DNA of 64,000 nucleotides from Vibrio metoecus (GTDB taxonomy: Bacteria > Pseudomonadota > Gammaproteobacteria > Enterobacterales > Vibrionaceae): the NCBI RefSeq assembly GCF_009665255.1, contig NZ_CP035686.1:2174001-2238000 (forward strand), read 5' to 3'. The notes below the pieces were generated by a model. That model was not told the DNA's origin. It made no database searches and saw only the letters and a list, made by a program, of their open reading frames with translations. The position numbers and the translations under genes are program-made. Shown here piece by piece: positions 47,255 to 54,778 of the stretch; position 1 is the stretch's first letter, and every line of letters starts with the position of its first letter.

Positions 47255-48198
47255 TTCATATCAAGAAGCAACTTGCCTCGCGTGTGTCCGGATTCGATCT
47301 GTTCATGCGCTTGCGCCGCGTCTAACAGTGAATAGATGTGCTGAATTTCGATTTTCAGTAGCCCGACACTGACCATATATAGCATGGTATCGAGCTGCTC
47401 TGGATTCGGATCTACCAGCATGCCCGTAGCTTCAAAACCCAGTAATTTCGCTTTTTCACAAATCAACTCTGCGGTTAACGTTGGTACAGTGATCACTCGA
47501 GCATTATCTTTTAAGCATTTCAGAGCATCCAAGGCAGCATCGCCACCAACCAAATCAATCAGCACATCCACCTCTTCCAAACGCTGTGATACCGGAGCAA
47601 ATTGATAATTGATGGCATGTGCACCGAGCGTAGCAAGGTAATCTAAATTCGCTTCGCTGCAGGTGGTAAATACTTCCGCTTTAGCCGCTAGCGCAATTTG
47701 TACCGCGATATGACCCACACCGCCAGCGCCGGCTAATATCAAGACTCGCTCACCTTCTTGTACTTGTGCTTTACTGAGTGCTTGCGCTGCCGTTTGCCCA
47801 GCCAAAGGCAAAGCTGCAGCGGCTTCAAGCGTCACAGCATCTGGCACTAAACTCAGTTCTTGCTCAGGCACACAGATGTATTGGCTATAACCTCCACCTC
47901 GCAGTGGAAATCCAATAAACCCTGCTACGTTATCACGCTCTTTAAGGCGGCTAACTCCCTCGCCTAATGCCACAACTCGTCCGGAGATATCGTAACCCGG
48001 CGTCCACGGCAACTTATCTTTGTTTTGCGCAGCCGCCCAACCTAAACCAGCTCGGGTTTTCACATCGATAGGGTTAACACTCGCAAAAGCAACTTTCACT
48101 AACACTTCCCCCGCTTTGGGCGTTGGGATCGGTAAAGTGTGCACAGCCAGCACCTCTGGTGTACCAAATTGAGTAATGACGATCTGTTTGTTTTCCAT
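47248..48198 (-). CDS. Zinc-type alcohol dehydrogenase / quinone oxidoreductase (MDR family)
   Basis: 316 residues; catalytic GroES-like domain (VLVKVAFASVNPIDVKTRAG) and Rossmann domain with VLILAGAGGVGHIAVQIA, the NADPH motif of QOR-type MDR enzymes. Structural zinc cysteines are absent, as in quinone reductases. I start at ATG 48198 (MENKQIVITQFG); the frame extends back 21 codons through the oad terminator without similarity. Substrate unknown. Confidence 0.88.
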   Translation of the reverse strand: MENKQIVITQFGTPEVLAVHTLPIPTPKAGEVLVKVAFASVNPIDVKTRAGLGWAAAQNKDKLPWTPGYDISGRVVALGEGVSRLKERDNVAGFIGFPLRGGGYSQYICVPEQELSLVPDAVTLEAAAALPLAGQTAAQALSKAQVQEGERVLILAGAGGVGHIAVQIALAAKAEVFTTCSEANLDYLATLGAHAINYQFAPVSQRLEEVDVLIDLVGGDAALDALKCLKDNARVITVPTLTAELICEKAKLLGFEATGMLVDPNPEQLDTMLYMVSVGLLKIEIQHIYSLLDAAQAHEQIESGHTRGKLLLDMKC

Positions 48199-48222
48199 TT
48201 CCACTATCCCTATCGCGCGAAT

Positions 48223-48250
48223 AAAAAGGGATGCCGAAGCATCCCTTTGA
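48223..48250 (-). terminator. Terminator of oadGAB
   Basis: Reverse strand AAAGGGATGC, TTCG tetraloop, GCATCCCTTTTTATT; about 75 bases after the oadB stop. Confidence 0.88.
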
Positions 48251-48320
48251 ATATATACCAATTTCTTTTAAGTCGTTAACTTTGCATCGCAGTTTTGAGC
48301 ATAAGTTAACCAATGCAATT

Positions 48321-49451
48321 TTAGCCAACTAAGGCCAATAACACCCCAGCTGCAACCGCTGAACCTAAAACCCCTGCGACGTTTGGCCCCATAGCATGCA
48401 TCAACAAGAAGTTTTGTGGGTTTGCCTCTAAACCGACTTTGTTCACCACACGAGCCGCCATCGGAACAGCTGAAACCCCAGCCGCACCGATCAGTGGATT
48501 GATATCCTCTTTGGAAAATTTATTGAGAATTTTCGCCATGATCACCCCGCCCGCAGTACCAATACTGAATGCCGCTGCACCGAGAGCAAGAATACCTAGC
48601 GTTTCCAAATTCAAGAATTTGTCCGCTTGCAGTTTTGACCCAACACCAAGCCCAAGGAAGATGGTCACAATATTGATCAACTCGTTTTGGGCGGTTTTGG
48701 ATAAGCGATCCACCACTCCCGATTCACGCATTAAGTTTCCTAAGCAGAACATTCCCACTAGAGGCGTTGCTGCGGGTAAAAACAGAATGGTCATCAAAAG
48801 CACGACTAATGGAAAAATGATCTTTTCGGTTTTGCCCACATGACGCAGTTGAGCCATTTTAATTTTGCGCTCTTCTGGCGTGGTAAGTGCTTTCATGATC
48901 GGTGGCTGAATGATGGGGACGAGCGCCATATAGCTATACGCCGCCACTGCAATGGCTCCTAGCAAATCTGGAGACAGACGGCTCGCGAGGAAAATCGCCG
49001 TCGGGCCATCCGCACCACCGATAATCGCAATCGATGAAGCGTCCGCCATGGTAAACTCCATGCCTGGTACAAAGTTCAGCAAGATCGCACCAAACAAGGT
49101 GGCGAAAATGCCTAACTGAGCCGCAGCCCCTAACCACAAAGTTTTCGGGTTGGCGATCAACGCGCCAAAATCCGTCATTGCTCCTACGCCCATAAAAATC
49201 AGCAATGGGAACACGCCAGATTCAATCCCTACGTGATAAATGTAATACAGTAAACCGCCCGGCTCCGTGAAACCCGCTTCTGGGATATTCGCGAGCACAG
49301 CACCAAAACCTATCGGCAACAGCAGTAGCGGTTCAAATCCTTTACGGATCGCCAAAAATAGCAGCAGGCAGCCGACCATGATCATGATGATCTGCCCTAA
49401 CTCAAAGTTAGCAATCCCTGTTTCTTGCCATAAGGTAATTAATCCGTCCAT
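48321..49451 (-). CDS. oadB: Oxaloacetate decarboxylase beta chain (sodium pump subunit)
   Basis: 376 residues, about nine membrane helices; couples decarboxylation of carboxybiotin to export of 1-2 Na+. Family motifs GIESGVFPLLIFMGVGAMTDF and the conserved Asp in IAIIGGADGPTAIF are present. Starts 9 bases after oadA. Confidence 0.96.
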   Translation of the reverse strand: MDGLITLWQETGIANFELGQIIMIMVGCLLLFLAIRKGFEPLLLLPIGFGAVLANIPEAGFTEPGGLLYYIYHVGIESGVFPLLIFMGVGAMTDFGALIANPKTLWLGAAAQLGIFATLFGAILLNFVPGMEFTMADASSIAIIGGADGPTAIFLASRLSPDLLGAIAVAAYSYMALVPIIQPPIMKALTTPEERKIKMAQLRHVGKTEKIIFPLVVLLMTILFLPAATPLVGMFCLGNLMRESGVVDRLSKTAQNELINIVTIFLGLGVGSKLQADKFLNLETLGILALGAAAFSIGTAGGVIMAKILNKFSKEDINPLIGAAGVSAVPMAARVVNKVGLEANPQNFLLMHAMGPNVAGVLGSAVAAGVLLALVG

Positions 49452-49460
49452 GATTTTCCC

Positions 49461-51245
49461 TTATGCCAAGCTCAGCAGTGAGGCGCCAACACGAACACTG
49501 TCGCCTTCTTTCACATGCAGCTCATGAACCACCCCATTGCGCGCAGCACGAATTTCGGTCTCCATCTTCATCGCTTCTAGCACTATCAGCACATCGCCTT
49601 CAGCCACTTCAGCGCCTTGTTCCACTTCAATTTTGAAAATAGTTCCCGCAAGTGGTGCTGCAACCGCTTCTGAGGATTGAGAACTTGTCGGTGTCACTGG
49701 CTGTAACGCCGCTTTTTGCACTGCAGGTACAACCGAGGTCAGTTGACCTTGCGGACCAACTTCAACGTCATACACCACACCGTCGACTTTCACGCTATAA
49801 GTTTCGATACCCGCCGCAAGTTTGGCAGTAACTGGAGCCTCCGCTGATACTGGCTCTTTACCTGGTGCAGGCTCAAATGCCTCTGGATTGTGGCGATTTT
49901 TCAGAAACTTAAGCCCAACTTGTGGGAACAGCGCATAAGTCAGTACATCATCAACGGACTCTTCCGCTAAGGTAATTTTTTCTGCCTGCGCTTTTTCAAG
50001 CAACTCTTTGGTCAGGTGCTCAAGTTCATCTTGCAAAAGATCGGCGGGACGGCAAGTAATCGCTTGTGATCCATCTAACACTCGCGCTTGCAATTCAGCA
50101 TTCACGCTAGCAGGTGTTGCACCGTATTCCCCTTTCAGCACACCGGCAGTTTCTTTGGTAATGCTCTTGTATCTTTCGCCCGTTAAAACGTTAATCACCG
50201 CTTGAGAACCGACAATCTGAGAGGTTGGCGTCACTAATGGGATAAAACCTAGGTCTTGGCGCACACGTGGGATTTCTTCCAATACCTCATCAATCCGATG
50301 GGCTGCACCTTGCTCTTTCAACTGGCTTTCCATATTGGTCAGCATACCGCCCGGCACTTGCGCAATCAGAATTCGTGAATCAACACCTTTCAACTGACCT
50401 TCAAACTTCGCGTATTTCTTGCGCACGTCACGGAAATAAGCCGCGATCGGTTCAAGCTGTTCCAGCTTCAGTTGAGTATCACGTGGCGTGCCTTGTAGCA
50501 TCGCAACCACAGTTTCCGTCGGTGTATGCCCATACGTTTGGCTCATTGAGGAAATCGCAGTATCAAGAATATCAATCCCCGCTTCCACCGCTTTTACTGC
50601 CGTAGCCGTAGATAAACCCGTTGTCGCGTGACAATGCAGCGCCAAAGGTACCGCACAAGATTCTTTAATACGCGTGATTAACTCTTCGGCTTCATAAGGT
50701 TTGAGCAGACCCGACATGTCTTTGATACATAAAGAGTGGCAGCCGAGATCTTCAAGACGCTTTGCTAAATCCACCCAAGTCTGCGTATTGTGCACAGGAC
50801 TCGTGGTATAAGAGAGTGTACCTTGTGCATGCGCACCGACATCAATCGTGGCTTTCACCGCTTTTTGGAAATTGCGGACATCGTTCATCGCATCAAAAAT
50901 ACGGAACACATCCATACCGTTGACATGAGCTCGTTCAACAAATTTTTCAACCACATCATCAGCATAGTGGCGGTAACCTAGCAAATTTTGCCCACGCAGT
51001 AACATCTGCATCGGGGTATTCGGCATCGCTTTTTTCAAAGCACGTAGGCGCTCCCAAGGATCTTCACCCAAGAAACGAATACAGGCATCAAATGTAGCGC
51101 CCCCCCAAGTTTCCAAAGACCAATAACCGATTTTATCCAGCTCAGCCGCAATTGGTAACATATCTTCAATACGCATACGCGTAGCAAAGAGTGATTGATG
51201 GGCGTCGCGAAGGACTACATCAGTGATGGCTAGTGGTTTAGACAT
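49461..51245 (-). CDS. oadA: Oxaloacetate decarboxylase alpha chain
   Basis: 594 residues: carboxyltransferase TIM barrel with metal site (VVLRDAHQSLFATRMR, ALHCHATTG), conserved PYC_OADA domain, Ala/Pro linker and biotinyl domain with EAMKMETEI (biotin on the Lys). Two ATGs two codons apart; the second (51245) has AGGAG at a better distance. In V. cholerae one oad set serves citrate fermentation and this one is outside the citrate cluster. Confidence 0.96.
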   Translation of the reverse strand: MSKPLAITDVVLRDAHQSLFATRMRIEDMLPIAAELDKIGYWSLETWGGATFDACIRFLGEDPWERLRALKKAMPNTPMQMLLRGQNLLGYRHYADDVVEKFVERAHVNGMDVFRIFDAMNDVRNFQKAVKATIDVGAHAQGTLSYTTSPVHNTQTWVDLAKRLEDLGCHSLCIKDMSGLLKPYEAEELITRIKESCAVPLALHCHATTGLSTATAVKAVEAGIDILDTAISSMSQTYGHTPTETVVAMLQGTPRDTQLKLEQLEPIAAYFRDVRKKYAKFEGQLKGVDSRILIAQVPGGMLTNMESQLKEQGAAHRIDEVLEEIPRVRQDLGFIPLVTPTSQIVGSQAVINVLTGERYKSITKETAGVLKGEYGATPASVNAELQARVLDGSQAITCRPADLLQDELEHLTKELLEKAQAEKITLAEESVDDVLTYALFPQVGLKFLKNRHNPEAFEPAPGKEPVSAEAPVTAKLAAGIETYSVKVDGVVYDVEVGPQGQLTSVVPAVQKAALQPVTPTSSQSSEAVAAPLAGTIFKIEVEQGAEVAEGDVLIVLEAMKMETEIRAARNGVVHELHVKEGDSVRVGASLLSLA

Positions 51246-51270
51246 GCTCATTAACTCCTTTTAATCCAGA

Positions 51271-51531
51271 CTACTGTTTCACTGCCGCTGCACGGTATTG
51301 ATGCACCGCAGCAGAAATAGCGGCTACAACTTGTGGGTTGACAGAATCAGTGATCGGTTGAACTTTTTGACTTTTCTTGGGCGTTACAGCTGCTTCAGGA
51401 GCCTCTTGAGGTATCAAACGAGACATGAGCTGAACGAGATAAACGAGAACAGTAAGAAATAGGAACACCACAGCCATTCCGGTGACCATCAGAGTGGCGG
51501 CATCCATAAGTAGACTTCCAATATGTATCAT
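51271..51531 (-). CDS. oadG: Oxaloacetate decarboxylase gamma chain
   Basis: 86 residues: one membrane helix (LMVTGMAVVFLFLTVLVYLVQLM) and a Pro/Lys-rich hydrophilic tail that holds the complex together. ATG 51531 follows AAAGGAAGCAAC; a frame from 51552 is less likely. First gene of oadGAB. Confidence 0.94.
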   Translation of the reverse strand: MIHIGSLLMDAATLMVTGMAVVFLFLTVLVYLVQLMSRLIPQEAPEAAVTPKKSQKVQPITDSVNPQVVAAISAAVHQYRAAAVKQ

Positions 51532-51604
51532 GTTGCTTCCTTTGCGTGTCATCCTGACATTTTCTGCTAATGCTTATTTTTCATTCACATTACAGAAGTA
51601 CTGG

Positions 51605-51632
51605 ATTATCTCGACTGAACAATAATTGTCAA
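51605..51632 (-). promoter_or_regulatory. Candidate promoter of oadGAB
   Basis: Reverse strand TTGACA, 16 bases, GATAAT; close to sigma-70 consensus, start near 51598. The stretch 51532-51898 holds this promoter and the tRNA terminator; I see no gene in it. Confidence 0.65.
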
Positions 51633-51861
51633 TTTGGTTACAAGCACTCTTTTAGCTTGGACACAAACTGGAACAATAATTCATCAAATCCAGCACCAAG
51701 ATCTCTCAAAAGAACAAAGAAAAGAGGCTGTTTTTTCACCCGTTTCATTTAAGTTACAGCGAAAAAGGGCTAAATTCTGCGATGAAGTTAATATAGCGGG
51801 AAATACTCTCAACAAAACAATAAGTTGTAAATCAAGAGTAAATGAAGTGATCGAGAGATGT

Positions 51862-51892
51862 AAAAAAGCCCTGCATTTTAATGCAGGGCTTT
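51862..51892 (-). terminator. Terminator of the tRNA operon
   Basis: Reverse strand AAAGCCCTGCAT, loop TAAA, ATGCAGGGCTTTTTTAC; directly after the last tRNA-Arg. Confidence 0.88.
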
Positions 51893-51898
51893 CAATGG

Positions 51899-51975
51899 TG
51901 GCGCGCTCGAGAGGATTCGAACCTCTGACCGCCTGGTTCGTAGCCAGGTACTCTATCCAGCTGAGCTACGAGCGC
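51899..51975 (-). tRNA. tRNA-Arg (ACG), copy 1, acceptor GCGCTCG
   Basis: 77 bases with encoded CCA. Anticodon loop CTACGAA gives ACG (A34 becomes inosine). Acceptor GCGCTCG pairs with CGAGCGC; T loop TTCGAAT. Last tRNA of the operon. Confidence 0.97.
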
Positions 51976-52045
51976 GCAATATTTAATGATTCAATACCGA
52001 TATTTCAGTATCAGGGTATTACCCTTCTCTCTTACGAGATAAGAG

Positions 52046-52122
52046 TGGCGCGTCCGAGAGGATTCGAACCTCTGACCGCCTGGTTCGTAGCCAGGTACTC
52101 TATCCAGCTGAGCTACGGACGC
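52046..52122 (-). tRNA. tRNA-Arg (ACG), copy 2, acceptor GCGTCCG
   Basis: Same body and anticodon as copy 1 but acceptor GCGTCCG/CGGACGC; pairs 4-69 and 5-68 are exchanged relative to copy 1. CCA encoded. Confidence 0.97.
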
Positions 52123-52177
52123 GCAGGCTTTGATTGCTTTCACAACCGACTCCCGATATTTCAGGAGTTTTAAATAG

Positions 52178-52254
52178 TGGCGCGCTCGAGAGGATTCGAA
52201 CCTCTGACCGCCTGGTTCGTAGCCAGGTACTCTATCCAGCTGAGCTACGAGCGC
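52178..52254 (-). tRNA. tRNA-Arg (ACG), copy 3, acceptor GCGCTCG
   Basis: Identical to copy 1 over the tRNA; exactly 279 bases from it. CCA encoded. Confidence 0.97.
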
Positions 52255-52324
52255 GCAATATTTAATGATTCGATACCGATATTTCAGTATCAGGGTATTA
52301 CCCTTCTCTCTTACGAGATAAGAG

Positions 52325-52401
52325 TGGCGCGTCCGAGAGGATTCGAACCTCTGACCGCCTGGTTCGTAGCCAGGTACTCTATCCAGCTGAGCTACGGACG
52401 C
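52325..52401 (-). tRNA. tRNA-Arg (ACG), copy 4, acceptor GCGTCCG
   Basis: Same sequence as copy 2 and 279 bases from it. CCA encoded. Confidence 0.97.
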
Positions 52402-52456
52402 GCAGGCTTTGATTGCTTTCACAATCAACTCCCGAAATTTCAGGAGTTTTAAATAG

Positions 52457-52533
52457 TGGCGCGCTCGAGAGGATTCGAACCTCTGACCGCCTGGTTCGTA
52501 GCCAGGTACTCTATCCAGCTGAGCTACGAGCGC
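52457..52533 (-). tRNA. tRNA-Arg (ACG), copy 5, acceptor GCGCTCG
   Basis: Same sequence as copies 1 and 3; 279 bases from copy 3. CCA encoded. Confidence 0.97.
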
Positions 52534-52599
52534 GCAGGTTGTGAACTATATCACAAATATTTTCTTCTAGAACAAAAAAATTGACCATAGGCCAATAAA

Positions 52600-52692
52600 T
52601 GGCGGTGAGGGAGGGATTCGAACCCTCGATACGGCTATAAACCGTATACTCCCTTAGCAGGGGAGCGCCTTCAGCCTCTCGGCCACCTCACC
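52600..52692 (-). tRNA. tRNA-Ser (GCU), copy 1
   Basis: 93 bases with CCA. Anticodon loop CTGCTAA gives GCU, reading AGC/AGU; long variable arm TACGGTTTATAGCCGTA. Acceptor GGTGAGG/CCTCACC. Confidence 0.96.
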
Positions 52693-52714
52693 ACTTTCAT
52701 ATTCTAGAAGAATA

Positions 52715-52791
52715 TGGCGCGTCCGAGAGGATTCGAACCTCTGACCGCCTGGTTCGTAGCCAGGTACTCTATCCAGCTGAGCTACGGACGC
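52715..52791 (-). tRNA. tRNA-Arg (ACG), copy 6, acceptor GCGTCCG
   Basis: Same tRNA as copies 2 and 4, placed between the two serine tRNAs. CCA encoded. Confidence 0.97.
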
Positions 52792-52824
52792 GCTGTGGCT
52801 TATCGAAATAAGCATTGCAAGAAA

Positions 52825-52917
52825 TGGCGGTGAAGGAGGGATTCGAACCCTCGATACGGCTATAAACCGTATACTCCCTTAGCAGGGGAGCGCCTTCAGC
52901 CTCTCGGCCACCTCACC
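52825..52917 (-). tRNA. tRNA-Ser (GCU), copy 2
   Basis: Same as the other serine tRNA except the 3' acceptor strand CTTCACC, giving a G-U pair at 6-67. First tRNA of the operon. CCA encoded. Confidence 0.96.
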
Positions 52918-52932
52918 GTCTTGCGGAGGCAC

Positions 52933-52960
52933 ATATTACGATTTACCAAAAATATGTCAA
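52933..52960 (-). promoter_or_regulatory. Promoter of the tRNA operon
   Basis: Reverse strand TTGACA, 16 bases, TAATAT, then GC-rich GTGCCTCCGC at the start region, the form typical of stable-RNA promoters under ppGpp/DksA control. Confidence 0.75.
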
Positions 52961-53060
52961 ACACTTTCTTGGAGAAAACTCGGCAAAACAACTCAACCGT
53001 TGGCAAATTGACCAAAGCGATGAGAATTTGCACTTTCTAAATAAAAACACGGGGATAAAC

Positions 53061-53092
53061 AAAAAGGTCGGCGTTAGCGGCCGACCTTTCTT
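53061..53092 (-). terminator. Terminator of csrA
   Basis: Reverse strand AAAGGTCGGCC, loop GCTAAC, GCCGACCTTTTTG. Confidence 0.85.
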
Positions 53093-53098
53093 CGATAA

Positions 53099-53296
53099 TT
53101 AGTAGTTGCCAGACGCAACGCCACCATTACCTTTTTCAGCTTGAATTCGCATGTAGATTTCTTCACGGTGCACAGACACTTCTTTTGGTGCATTAACACC
53201 AATACGAACCTGGTTACCTTTTACGCCCAATACTGTCACGGTCACTTCGTCACCGATCATCAGGGTTTCGCCAACACGGCGAGTCAAAATAAGCAT
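53099..53296 (-). CDS. csrA: Carbon storage regulator CsrA
   Basis: 65 residues, RNA-binding dimer that blocks or stabilises mRNAs at GGA motifs. MLILTRRVGETLMIGD at the start and VHREEIYMRIQAEK near the end contain the RNA-contacting residues. AAGGAG precedes the ATG and itself contains a GGA. In V. cholerae it feeds into the quorum-sensing pathway upstream of hapR. Lies between lysC and the tRNA operon. Confidence 0.97.
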   Translation of the reverse strand: MLILTRRVGETLMIGDEVTVTVLGVKGNQVRIGVNAPKEVSVHREEIYMRIQAEKGNGGVASGNY

Positions 53297-53387
53297 TCTT
53301 AGCTCCTTGAGTAATCTCTGTATTTTCTTGCAACTACACTATTATCCATCAAAAGTTATGACATCGTAAACTCTCAAAGGTGCCCGT

Positions 53388-54575
53388 TTAACCTAAAAAG
53401 GTTTGTTTTATAGCAAACTCTTGGGGGATTTCTGATGCCACATAGGTGTCGTGCAACAGATTAGCAGCACGATCCACATTTGTAGGATCTAACATTAGCA
53501 TAGATGATTGTTCCGAGGCCGAGACATAACGCACATCGATGCCATGTTCAGACAAGGTCTTACGCGCATGAGGCACTAACGCACTCGCTTGAAGTCCAAC
53601 TTTAGTGAGCAGACTGACTGGTTCTAAACCTCGGATTTTATCTGCACAAACCAATTGTAATTTGGCATAGGCATCACGCTTAATCACCAATGCACTATTT
53701 TCAAGCTCTTCGAGTGTCGTAAAGACTTCGACACCGAGCATTTGGCATTGTTTGAGTATATTCGATAAAGCCTCTTTCTCTACCGTAACCAAGGTCATAT
53801 CACGCTGAATTGCAATACCACACACCGCATGAGTGACAGTATTACCTTTTATTAAGCTACCTTGATTGACTTCAAAAGTAGAAAGCACTCGTAACGGTAC
53901 CGAATATTTCCAAGCATACTGCACACACGGTAAATGTAGGACTTTAGCCCCTTTGCGCGCCATTTCTTCCATTGAGGGAAAATCAATTACGTCCAATTTA
54001 CGTGCAGTAGGCACTACTCTAGGATCACAGGTGTATACGCCATCGACATCCGTGAAGATTTGACACTCATCGGCGTTAAGCGCCCCAGCCAATGCTACCG
54101 CACTGGTATCTGAGCCACCACGACCCAAAGTGGTGATATCCCCATTTTCATTAATGCCCTGAAAACCCGCGACTATCACAATAAAATCTTGTTCTAGCAG
54201 CTCAGTAATCGTTCGAGTATCAATATGTTTAATCGTCGCGTCATTGTGTTGATTATCCGTCACAATTTTCGCTTGAGCTCCGGTTAGTGAGCGGGCTGCA
54301 TAGCCCATTTTGTGCAGTGTCATTGCCACTAAAGCCATTGACACCTGCTCACCAGCAGAGAGCAAAACATCAAGTTCTCTAGCGTTTGGCACACTATCGA
54401 CTTGCTGAGCTAAACTCACCAGTCGATTGGTTTCTCCTGCCATGGCAGAAACAACTACTACAACTTGATTGCCATCATTTTTCGCCTTAATGATGTGTTC
54501 GGCTACGGTTTGCATGCTTTCAATTGAACCCACCGAAGTTCCACCGAACTTTTGCACGATAAGGGGCTTTTTCAC
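53388..54575 (-). CDS. lysC: Aspartate kinase (monofunctional)
   Basis: 395 residues; KFGGTSVGSIESM and the kinase core TLGRGGSDTSAVALAG, then two ACT domains (about 260-395) for feedback control. Phosphorylates aspartate at the head of the Lys/Thr/Met pathway. No homoserine dehydrogenase domain. The gene precedes csrA, as in many gammaproteobacteria. Which amino acid regulates it is not visible; no lysine riboswitch is recognisable upstream. Confidence 0.93.
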   Translation of the reverse strand: MKKPLIVQKFGGTSVGSIESMQTVAEHIIKAKNDGNQVVVVVSAMAGETNRLVSLAQQVDSVPNARELDVLLSAGEQVSMALVAMTLHKMGYAARSLTGAQAKIVTDNQHNDATIKHIDTRTITELLEQDFIVIVAGFQGINENGDITTLGRGGSDTSAVALAGALNADECQIFTDVDGVYTCDPRVVPTARKLDVIDFPSMEEMARKGAKVLHLPCVQYAWKYSVPLRVLSTFEVNQGSLIKGNTVTHAVCGIAIQRDMTLVTVEKEALSNILKQCQMLGVEVFTTLEELENSALVIKRDAYAKLQLVCADKIRGLEPVSLLTKVGLQASALVPHARKTLSEHGIDVRYVSASEQSSMLMLDPTNVDRAANLLHDTYVASEIPQEFAIKQTFLG

Positions 54576-54657
54576 CAGTATTCACCTTCCCAAGACCAAA
54601 GTCTCATCGGGATCAAAATGCTCTGACATACTTGTCGGAAAATATTTGATCGTTACT

Positions 54658-54716
54658 AAAATAAAACCAAGCGGCTAATTGGCTTCGTCTTTACTTGCGC
54701 CAATTAAACCACTTGG
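54658..54716 (-). terminator. Second long hairpin with T tract between alaS and lysC
   Basis: Reverse strand CCAAGTGG and CCGCTTGG enclose a second stem AATTGGC/GCCAATT with a loop of about 15 bases; followed by TTTTATTTT. Works as a second terminator or as part of a lysC leader. Confidence 0.7.
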
Positions 54717-54724
54717 TTTGCTCG

Positions 54725-54764
54725 ATAAAATTACGCTCAATCAACAAATATTGATTGAGCGTAA
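54725..54764 (-). terminator. Terminator of alaS
   Basis: Reverse strand TTACGCTCAATCAA, loop TATTTG, TTGATTGAGCGTAA then TTTTATC; a perfect 14-bp stem 15 bases after the alaS stop. Confidence 0.88.
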
Positions 54765-54778
54765 ACTATTTATCACTG

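Larger units (their letters stand above)
51899..52456 (-). repeat. Two tandem 279-bp units, each with two tRNA-Arg genes
   Basis: Units 51899-52177 and 52178-52456 share tRNAs and spacers, with only a few differences in the spacers (for example one base each near 51992/52271 and a few near 52145-52165). A third partial unit (copy 5 alone) follows. Confidence 0.9.

Noticed and set aside
51634..52452. Open frames of 90-180 codons across the tRNA cluster, with repeated peptides
   Set aside because: They are translations of tRNA genes and repeated spacers; the repeated peptide ARSRGFEPLTAWFVARYS is the antisense reading of tRNA-Arg.
54576..54660. Lysine riboswitch before lysC
   Set aside because: The conserved lysine-aptamer sequences and multi-arm layout are not present; only the tandem hairpins are seen.
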